A stretch of 64,000 bases of DNA from Rosa chinensis (Eukaryota; Streptophyta; Magnoliopsida; Rosales; Rosaceae), in NCBI RefSeq assembly GCF_002994745.2, contig NC_037092.1, positions 86,280,398-86,344,397 of the forward strand, read 5' to 3'. The notes under the pieces are model-generated. The model was not told where the DNA came from. It was given only the letters and a program-made list of their open reading frames with translations, and searched no databases. The position numbers and the translations under genes were made by a program. Positions 56,001 to 64,000 of the stretch are shown piece after piece; position 1 is the first letter of the stretch, and each line of letters starts with the position of its first letter.

Positions 56001-57660
56001 ACATCCCATTATTCTGAACTGCTTCACTAACATGTTCAACCATGGTTGTTTTTCCAACACCTCCGATTCCGTAGACCCCAACGGCAGTGACCTTATCATC
56101 TGTAAGCGCCTTCATAACCTCATTCATGGCTGTTCTTCTTGATTCAAATGCTTCAAAATCTCCGGTGGACATTGTAAACTCAATTTCAATAGGGTGTACT
56201 TTACTGCACACAAAATCCACAATATTGTCCACAAGTTCTCTATCAGTCCTACAAGGAAGGAAGAATCAAAGGTCAAATAATCATCCATTATGAAAATTAA
56301 TAATATATCTAAAACCTGTAGTCTCATCATGATACTTACTTGTAAAGCTTTGCATGCCACCCAAAGAGACTGGCTACATGGTTTAAAACATCTATCAAGC
56401 GCTTCACCTTGTCTGATGTGTGTCGCCTAGAGCTTTCATGCTTATCGAAAGCTTCTCCAAAACTCCTCTTCCGGTACCGTACATCAGAGGGTTCCACATT
56501 ATAAAAAACTGGAAGAATTCTGCCCTGGTCTTCCATGCACTCACAGATTTTTGTAAGTTCATGCAAACACCAAGTAGAAGAAACGTAGTCTTGCGAGAGA
56601 ACAACGATTGCAAACCTTGATTTTTCAATTGCCTTTATGGAAGCGCCAGAAATACTATCCCATACTTGAAGATCTAGTTCATCCATGAATGCATTGATTC
56701 CTCTCTTTTTTAGACAATCGTATAAATGGGAAGTAAAACCCCTTCCAATATCTACACCCCTGAAACTCAAATACACATCATACTTCCACTCAACAGCTGA
56801 TGATGAAGAAGACTCCAACGGGTTTTTCAGGGTTATCTTGCCTCCGCCTCCCATCCCGTAGACCCCAACGGCACTGACCTCATCATCATCTGTAAGCCTA
56901 TCCATGGCTTGTGTTGTTTCTTCAATTACTTCAGGACCTCTCGTATTGATTTCAATAGGTTGTACTTTTTCGATTTCCACACCAGATTGTACTTTGTAGC
57001 ACACGGATTCCAAAATGGCTTCGACAAAATCTCTGTGAGTCCTACAAGGAAGAATTAAGGGTCAAATAATGGTCAGCTATATTAATAAGCACAAGTATTA
57101 TAACTCTTTAGTAATTGAGATAGCCAGTCTCATGATGCTTACCTGTAATCCCGTGTATTCAACCCAGGCAAACTGCCCACTTTTCTTAAGGCATCTCTCC
57201 ACTGCTGGACCTTCTCCGACGTGTATTGCCCATACTTTTCATAAATGGCGAAAGCATCTTGAAATTGCCCCCGTTGATTTCTTACATCAATAGGGTCGAC
57301 ATAATAAACTGGAAGAATTCTGGTGCCGTCCTCCATGATCTGACAAATCTTTGTAAGTTGCTCCAAACACCGAGCAGAAGAAGCATAATTTGAAGTCAGA
57401 ACAACAATTGCGAGCCTTGATCCTTCAATTGCCTCTAGGAGAGTGGGAGACATATCATCCGCTGCTTCAAGATCTGAGTCATCCATGAATGTTGTGATTC
57501 CCCTCTCTTGCAGCTGATAGTATAAATGGGACGGAAAACCCCTTAGAAAGTCAGTACCCCTGAAACTCAAAAACACGTCATACTTCCAGCGACGAGCTGT
57601 TGATGATGGTTCAGCTGATGAAGGAAGAGAAGCATCAGTTTTTTTAGGGATCGAGGCCAT
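50062..57660 (-). CDS. Chimeric NLR: TIR-TIR-NB-ARC(CNL type)-LRR-WRKY-WRKY
   Basis: Seven exons, all with GT..AG borders and compatible phases: 57660-57143, 57041-56340, 56248-53456, 52878-52747, 51983-51723, 51143-51012, 50248-50062. They total 4,725 bases, exactly 1,574 codons plus stop. Domains: TIR1 (about 25-160, WKYDVFLSFRG); a stray P-loop GMGGGGKIT (about 235-243); TIR2 (about 258-395, WKYDVYLSFRG); NB-ARC with P-loop GIGGVGKTT (about 466-474), kinase-2 LIILDDIW, GLPVALIAVAKAL, CFLLCCLFPEDYDI and MHDVIRD; LRRs (about 780-1310); then two WRKY domains, each WRKYGQKEIMGC with C-x7-C...H-x-C ligands (group III), split by the usual intron after FPR. The W ending kinase-2 and the RNBS-D text are of non-TIR (CNL) type. 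Such proteins sense pathogen effectors in cytoplasm/nucleus; integrated WRKYs typically act as decoys. An alternative start at 57720 adds 20 residues; 57660 (MASIPKK) looks more natural. Confidence 0.88.
50083..51817 (-). repeat. WRKY duplication unit A (distal)
   Basis: About 1.73 kb matching 51818-53551 at very high identity with a few small indels, carrying the last bases of a linker exon, intron, first WRKY exon, intron and second WRKY exon. It is truncated on its 3' side by the MULE at 50082. Confidence 0.92.
51818..53551 (-). repeat. WRKY duplication unit B (proximal)
   Basis: Direct tandem partner of unit A, offset by about 1,735 bp. The join near 51817/51818 (CTCTCCAC/AGTTTGATC on the plus strand) fuses the second WRKY exon to a copy of the PQFS..FHSRNKVQFNHPQQ end of the LRR exon, so the linker is itself duplicated. 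Confidence 0.92.
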
Positions 57661-57720
57661 TGAAAACACCCAGGAAGAAAAAACCGAGGTGTCGAGAACA
57701 GGCAAAGAAACCAAAAGCAA

Positions 57721-57941
57721 GGGGAATAATGGAAGAGAGACGATCTAAAATTCTAGGTCGACTCCGTGAGGCGTGAATACAAAGCCCCAAATTTTATCGC
57801 GTCATTGTTTATATTTTCAACCACAGATTTCATCTTATCGTGTCTTCAATATAGTGCAACTAGTCCTTGCTCCTTTTACAGTTTTACTCCAGTAAATATT
57901 TTTTCTTATCAGTAATATGACTGCCAATATCTTTAATTTGT
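57721..57941 (-). promoter_or_regulatory. Proximal upstream region of the NLR gene
   Basis: About 220 bp separate the longest reading frame from the copia LTR. A TATA-like AAAATATAAAC (minus strand) lies near 57808-57820, about 150 bp before the preferred start. No stronger core element seen. Confidence 0.4.
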
Positions 57942-58156
57942 TGTAGAGAAACTGAATTTGGGAGGAATTTGCTGTGTATTCTCATTGATAATAGGGGCCA
58001 CTTTATATAGAGGATTACAATGCATAGAATCTCAATCATACAAGGAAAGTAATTCTACATTGATTAGGATTCTAGATCCTTCTAATTAAATCCTATTACC
58101 ACTAGGTCAAGTAACCTAGAGTTTGGGCTAAACACAAATTAGGTTTTCCTTGAACA
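57942..58156 (-). repeat. Copia 3' LTR with TATA box
   Basis: It runs from TGTAGAGAAACTG to CCTTGAACA, 215 bp. On the minus strand TATATAAAG at 58009-58001 is a good TATA box pointing towards the NLR gene. It is preceded (minus strand) by the polypurine tract ACACAAGGGGGAG at about 58169-58157. Confidence 0.8.
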
Positions 58157-58599
58157 CTCCCCCTTGTGTTGCCCAAACGCGGTGCTTCTCTCGTTGCCTC
58201 GTTAAAAACCTTGCCGAGTAACAAAAACCCAGTGGGACAAAAATAACCTAGGTCGAAGGGCAAAAAGAGCACAACACACCCTTCACGATTCGAGACGAAC
58301 ATGTAAACATCTCCCCCTGATGACTACGATCATGGGAGTTCAGATAATTTCCGCAAGCCAATTCTTGCCACATGTTTCTCGAACATGGAATTGGGCAATG
58401 AATTAGTAAACAAGTCTGCCTCACTGTCCTCAGATCGAACCTAGTTCACTTTGATCTCGAGGAGTGTCTGTTGTTGCTGATTATGCTTGGTGTTGTCGGT
58501 TTTGATGTAGCCTTGCCTCATTTGTTCAAAAGAAGTAGCATTATCCTAAATGCTCGTAGGCTCATCTGTGGTAGACTTCAAACCACAATTGTTCCAACA

Positions 58600-61500
58600 T
58601 GCGTAATTATGAATCCAATCCATATTCATTCACAAACCACTTCATGAAGAGCAATGATCTCTGCATTGTTCGAAGATATAGTGACTACAGTCTGTTCTGT
58701 AGACCTCCAAGATATCACGGTCTTTTCCCATAGTGAACACTTAACCGGATTGGGAATGACCATTGTGTGGGTCAGAGAGATACCCAACATCAGCAAAACC
58801 TTCCAAAACACATGTCGTTTTGGGATGGGGATAGAGAACGCAGGCCAGCGTTGGCGGCGTTTTTGGTGTGTTATGGGTCCGAATCCATCATCTCTCTATA
58901 GGGATAGAACAAGCCTATATCATTCATACATCTCAAGTATCGAAAGATATCTTTTACACCAATCCAATGGCGTCGCGTTGGCGCAGAGCTATATCTAGCT
59001 AACAAGTTCATGGTAAATGGGATGTCCGGTCTTGTGCATTGAGCTAGGTACAATAATGCGCCTATTGTACTTAACTAGTGCATTTCTGCCCCTAGCGCAT
59101 CTTCGTCATCATCCTTCGAACGAAGAGGATCCTTTTCAGGATCAAGACTACGGACGATCATGGGGGTGCTTGAAGGCTTGACCTTGTCAAAATTCCTAAG
59201 CATCTATCGACACGATGCTCAAGTTCCAAACCGAGACATAATCGTATTCTCCCAAAATCCTTCATCTCAAACTCGGATTTCAAGTGTTCAGCGGTTTCCC
59301 TTAACTTTTTAAGGGCTTCTAATGAAGATCATGTCCAACATGAACCGCGATAGAATCCGAAACTTGTCATAGAAACACGTGGGCATATCCCTTCCCAATC
59401 AAGTAGTCACTTTAGTGAGCGTTTCAACCTCTTTGTAAACGCGCTCCATGGTCTAGAGCCACTTGATTTGGGTAAATGAAGTTCGCCATGAACCTTCATG
59501 TATATTCCGTATCTAGATCCCTATAGAGATACGTAGTGACCATATTTGTAAGCTACATGTTCAGTTATTCGGAAACTACCAAACTGACAGGGTAGTGGAG
59601 TGCAATGACATCCATTACGAGAGAATATGTCTCATCGTAGTCGATTCCAGGGCGTTTTGTGAGAAGCCTTGCGCCATAAGGCGAGATTACCATCTCTTTT
59701 TCTTACTACGCTTTCTAACGAAGACCCATTAGTCAACAGGTTTTATATTAGGAGATGTCGGCATCTCTAGCTCGAAAACCTTCCTCTTCGTTAGAGAATC
59801 CATCTTAACCTGGATCGCATCTTTCCATTTAGGCCAAATTTCTCTACGTTGGCATTCATTCATCAACGGAGCGTGGTTCGATATCATCTAACTCAAAAAC
59901 TCATGCGCAACAGAATACGCAACTATATCATCAATTCTGATGGAGTTTCTATCCCACGTCTCATGTACACTAGTGTAAGTTTCATAGAGCTCTTTATTCT
60001 CAGGAATAGGTTCTGACGTTGAGGCATCCCCCAACGATAACCATAACCCGGAAGATACTCATGAGACGGATTTTGAGTCTTGATGATCAAAGGATTGGAA
60101 TGTGCCAAAGTATCCTTCGAACCCACGGGCCTCTCCACGCATCCTAGCTGGGGCCATGGCCTGTAACGCCAGAGTGCCACTCTCTTTGGCATTGGCGCCA
60201 TGCCTACCTCCGTGTAGGGTGGCGCTACGTCCTCTCGTCCTTCCTTGCAGGCATATTTGCTGCATATTTGTGTGATCTCGTCACTTTAATAGGGATCAAG
60301 ATGAGACATAGTGGGGACAGACTACGACAATTCCTGTTGTTTCTGTTGAACATTCGGTGTTCTTATCTCCCCCTAACGACTGGAAGACTGTTTCATCAAA
60401 GTGACAACCCGCAAATCTAGCGGTAAAGAGATCGCCTTGCAAGGGCATTAAGTGGCGGACGATTGTTGGAGTCCCAAATCCAACGTAGTTGCCCATTCGT
60501 CAGTAAGGACCCATCATAAAGCGTTGTGGCAGCGCAATTGGCACATAAATAGCTCACTCAAATGTGCGTAAGTACAAAATACGTGTACCCAGTCACTAGC
60601 TGTAACGCAGAGGTACATTGAGTGGCGGTAGGTCGTAGACGAATTAGCATAGCTGCATGCGATATTGCATCACCCCAAGCGGATGTAAGAAGATTGGTGC
60701 GCATTACCAATGTTCGGACTACCATCGTAGTCATGTCCGCGAGACCAATTGGGTGTGTACATGGGAATGTGATGTCCAACATCAAGCCCATTGGAATATC
60801 CATCGAAAGTCTTTCGATGTAAACTCTCTAGCATAGTCAAATCCAATTGACTAAAAGCATGATTTGGGGAGTGAGCCCATTGTCATATGATATATGCTAG
60901 GAGTGTAGCATAAGCAGCATTTATAGGTGGACAATGGCACAACACGTGACCAGCGTGTTTGCGTGTCAACCAACATCATAAAATATTTAAGCGTTCGCAA
61001 GTTGGTTGAATTAATCCACAAAATCCCTATGGATTCTTTGTAAGAACAGAATGAGTAATGTCATATCCTTTGCATAAGACGGTCTCAGTCCTAATTTCCC
61101 TAAGAAAAAGGCTTAGTAAAACGAGCGAGAGGCTTTAGAAGCAACCAATGAGAATTTTGGTTAGGCCTGGGCGTCTGAAACGCTATTTTGAAGCAAGTTG
61201 GTGATTGCAGCATCACCTAGGGCGCCATCACCATGATGGACGCCATCCATGGAGTCATGGATAGGGACTACGCCAGCCCTAGGCTAGTGGTGGACGGAGG
61301 CGGTGCCCTAGGCAGCAGCGTCGGTCACACTTAGTCTAAGAATCAACTTTTGATTCATGCTTCATTTCGCTCGAGAGAAAAGATGTCCGTGTGAAGTCTT
61401 TTTGTAGACGGATCATCATATCATGACTAGGATGATCTATCATGTCGTGACAAAGCCAATATGTGTCTAAATCCAAGAGATCTTCTCTCATAACTTTATT

Positions 61501-61630
61501 GGATTTAATAGCTCGAATAGTGACATAAAGTCCACTAGAGAGACACATAAACTTCTCTAAGATGCGTTTTTGTTCGCAATCGTTAGAGGTAATGCAAAGG
61601 AACTCATTTCCGTTCTCTACATGCATTTTC
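58600..61630 (-). pseudogene. Copia pol remnants (integrase, RT, RNase H)
   Basis: Recognisable minus-strand pieces: LDLDTYWLCHDMIDHPSHDM (pre-integrase, about 61410-61480); integrase remnants between 61100 and 60300; LKSEFEMKDFGRIRLCLGLE (RT, about 59220-59290); YLAQCTRPDIPFTMNLLARY (about 58990-59050); ISWRSTEQTVVTISSNNAEI (RNase H, about 58640-58720). Immediately before the LKSEFEMKD piece the catalytic YxDD box is not preserved (the frame reads HVGHD). Numerous frameshifts and stops make it non-functional. Confidence 0.83.
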
Positions 61631-61943
61631 GCATGGAATTCATTGGCTATTCATAGGGTGCTATTTGCCCTAAGAGCGTAGAGAGTTTCTGTGACAAATG
61701 TAATCAAGGTGCCATTTGGCAAGTGAAACTTGGGCTATTCCATGTCCTTGAATTAATATTGATGGCCTAGCCATCGTAGTCACAAAGTCATATGCTCATA
61801 ATCAAAACGGAGTCATAATGAAAAGAACTCGAAATTTTATTCATAAGCCAATGGAATACATCATTGTTTCTATGATCAAAGAAAATCTAATCCAATAAAA
61901 AGTAATATGGCAATTGCCTACATCTCTTGGAAAATAAAAAGAC

Positions 61944-63023
61944 TTAATCAAAATCGCCAGTTTCTGGGTCTTGATCCTTGTAGTCTTCCACCCTTAGATC
62001 TAGATCACTATCTTGATCTTCTTGTGCCATGTAATTTGCTTCCCTTGCTTCACGATACGTCTTGTATGCGTTTGCAACATTCTGGGGTGCGGTACATGTT
62101 TTGGCCCAATTTTCAATTGATCCACATCGAAAACAAACATCATTATGGTCAGGCTCCCTTGATCGAGGCGCCATTGGGGCTCGATTTGGACGACCTATCC
62201 TCTTGGTGGCGTTACCACCATGGTCGGAGGCTCCGCCTCTCTCTCTCTTCACACGTTGACCTCCATGGTTTCGTGCACGCCTCTCTTGGCGATTTCCTTC
62301 CTCTTTAGGGCGAACATATGGACCAGAATTGTCCCTACTCCTAGGGTTTCACTCCTTGGGTCCTCCATTGGGGGCGCGATTATAGTTAGACTCCGGAATA
62401 GGCTTAGTTCCCACGGGTCTAGCATTATAGTTCTTCACAAGAATATTGTCGTGCTTTTCAGCTACGTTCATGGCGCCAATGAGCTCATAAAACCTTGTGA
62501 TACGTCCTGCATTTACATCAATCCGATAATTCTTTGAAATCATCAGTGCAGAGACGAGGAAGGTAGAGAGAGTCTTCTCGATCAACATCGTATCAGTTAT
62601 GGCTTGGCCACAAAACTCCATCAGAGACTTGATACGAAGAGCTTCCGAGTTATAATCAAGCACAGACTTGAAATCACAAAAGCGGAGGCTATGCCATCCC
62701 ACTTCTAAATCAGGAAGCAGGGAGTCACGCACGTTGCCAAATCCCTGCTCAAGTTCTACCCATAGCTTTCTTGGGTCTTCCTCATTGAGGTATTCATTTT
62801 GGAGCGCGTCATTCATGTGCCTTGTTATGAGGATTATGGCTTTAGCTTGATTTGCTTCAAAAGCAGTAGCTTGCTCAATGAAGAGCACGTTCTGACTAGG
62901 CTCTTGGATGGTTTCCAGAAGTCCTTCAGCCTTAAGATGTTGGCACACATCTCGGACCCACCTATGGTATCCTGCGCCATTTCTCTCGAGTAGAACAAAG
63001 TTCAACTTGTTCAGGTAACTCAT
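61944..63023 (-). pseudogene. Copia Gag with degenerate zinc knuckle
   Basis: From MSYLNKLNFVLLERNGAGYH the frame runs 225 residues to 62349, with copia Gag features (WVRDVCQHLKAEGLLETI, AKAIILITRHMNDALQNEYL, FCDFKSVLDYNSEALRIKSL). After a stop, a separate frame (62252-61944) carries CFRCGSIENWAKTC, a CCHC-like knuckle in which the His position is Asn. Upstream in-frame codons to 63191 are probably leader. Confidence 0.8.
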
Positions 63024-64000
63024 CCTGAAAAACAACACAAGATTAGGGTTAGTTTCGGAGCGAAAAAGGCTACCACAAAAAACTATTAAATTTCTGAGCG
63101 TAGTCGCTTCCAAGAAATTAGGAATTTTCTGAGCGTAGTCACTTCCAAGAAAATCCGATTCCAAGAGGGGTTTTGGATTAGATCGAAACAACGATGTATG
63201 TGGTCGATCGTTTTCTTCTCAACAAACTCTAAGTTTGGAGGACTCTACAAGCTCCAAGCTTGGAGTGAGCACGAACCCCCACAGTTCGGCTATTGGTCTC
63301 CCCTATGTAGAGAAAGGGGGGTAGAAGAAGGCAGGTTGCAAGTCCCCGAGAAAAGAAGAAAAGAATGAAAAAAAATTTCAAAAACGGGAACTTTTAGAAA
63401 AGTTTACCTTAAAAAGATTGCGGAAAAGTGGTTGCCGAAAATTTACTGTAGCTGCCAGAGTTACTGTAGCTGACCGGAAAGTCGCCGGAAGTTGGCCTGA
63501 AAAGTCGCCCGAAAAGTGGCTGGAAGTTGGCCGGAAAAGTTGACGGCGGTGGTTGACCGGAGGGTTGACCGGGGTTGACCAGATTGCTGACGTGGCACTT
63601 ATGCTGACGTGGCAGATGACTGGAGGCTGACGTGGCAGCTGACGTGGATGCGGATGACGCAAGGATGACGTCAGCTGGGTCCGGTTGTTGGGCTTCAGGC
63701 TGCTGGGCCTCAGGCAGCGACTTGGGCTCGGCTTGGGCTTCTCCTTTTTTTTTTTTTTTTTTTTTTCTCTCTTCTCTCTCTGCCGGTTCGGTTTCAACCT
63801 TTTCTGGTGGCCGGTTCGGATGATTCTAGGCTGGTTCCGGTAGAGGTTTTTCAGGTTCCGGGTTTCTGGGGTGGAGATGCTGCAGGAGGTCAAGTATGGC
63901 TACAGGAGGTGGTGAGGAAGACTTTGAACCGGGCAGGGGAACTTTTTGCTTCTTCCGGTGGCCGGTTCGGTGGTTTGCCGGCCGGTTCTGGAGATGGGGC
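63024..64000 (-). other. Copia leader region
   Basis: Non-coding, GC-rich in 63420-63720. It contains three TTGACC words (63550-63582), repeated TGACGTGG words (63586-63650) and a T-run near 63747-63765. No LTR or primer site identified before the window end. Confidence 0.5.

Larger units (their letters stand above)
57942..64000 (-). mobile_element. Decayed Ty1/copia retrotransposon, 5' end outside window
   Basis: In minus-strand order: leader (64000-63024), gag (63023-62349), zinc-knuckle remnant, pre-integrase/integrase pieces, RT and RNase H remnants (to about 58600), polypurine tract and 3' LTR (58156-57942). The gag-pre-integrase, integrase, RT, RNase H order is that of copia. Pol is full of stops and frameshifts. 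The 5' LTR is not recognised before the window end. Confidence 0.85.

Noticed and set aside
53489..56293. Several plus-strand open frames within the NLR
   Set aside because: Antisense to the NB-ARC/LRR exon, which carries all the motifs.
1..64000. tRNA, rRNA or organellar genes
   Set aside because: None seen by eye; the only tRNA-related sequences are primer-binding sites and a possible 5S-like patch in the TRIM LTR.

Overview
This is plant nuclear DNA: spliced genes with GT..AG introns, a TIR/NB-ARC/LRR resistance gene, a WRKY domain, and Ty1/copia, Ty3/gypsy, LINE, CACTA and Mutator elements. It is a eudicot because TIR-type resistance domains are present. Rosaceae is my best guess from the general look of the elements, with low confidence. 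Nothing bacterial, organellar or viral is seen. Most of the window is nested transposable elements around one apparently intact host gene.

Layout. 1-11342: minus-strand Ty3/gypsy element (gag, protease, RT/RNase H, primer site, 5' LTR; its 3' end is left of the window). It is split by a 6.8-kb CACTA element (1710-8513) carrying spliced pieces of three host genes: a PIP5K, a mid-SUN protein and an LRR-malectin receptor kinase. 11343-34210: a minus-strand LINE cut into five pieces by a solo LTR (11694-23995), a non-autonomous LTR element (24401-27568), a putative solo LTR (27665-30629) and a further LTR-like insertion (31439-33515). The first solo LTR itself holds a 1.2-kb foldback element (12988-14208) and a second CACTA element (15450-23582) carrying pieces of uroporphyrinogen-III C-methyltransferase and of CCR4-NOT subunit NOT1. 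34575-35313: a TRIM element. 35690-36058: an RNase H-like remnant.

36392-50082: a 13.7-kb Mutator-like element with about 100-bp terminal inverted repeats and a 9-bp target duplication. It contains a solo LTR, a LINE-type insertion with an 18-bp target duplication, a complete second Mutator-like element with a MuDR-type transposase (41550-46864), and host-gene fragments including a patellin piece. The large element sits in the last exon of the resistance gene and supplies its present stop codon.

50062-57660 (minus strand): the main gene. Seven exons join in phase into 1,574 codons encoding TIR - short P-loop remnant - TIR - NB-ARC of the non-TIR (CNL, RPS2/RPS5-like) type - LRR - WRKY - WRKY. 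The two WRKY domains arose by a 1.73-kb tandem duplication. The gene looks like an NLR with integrated WRKY decoys and is the most interesting system here. 57942-64000: a decayed minus-strand Ty1/copia element whose 3' LTR, with a TATA box pointing at the resistance gene, lies about 280 bp upstream of the start codon.

How parts interact: the resistance gene is bracketed by elements that may alter both its ends, with an LTR promoter upstream and a Mutator-like end in its last exon. The two CACTA elements and the large Mutator-like element are gene-fragment carriers that presumably depend on transposases from elsewhere. All assignments are by reading the sequence; no database search was run.
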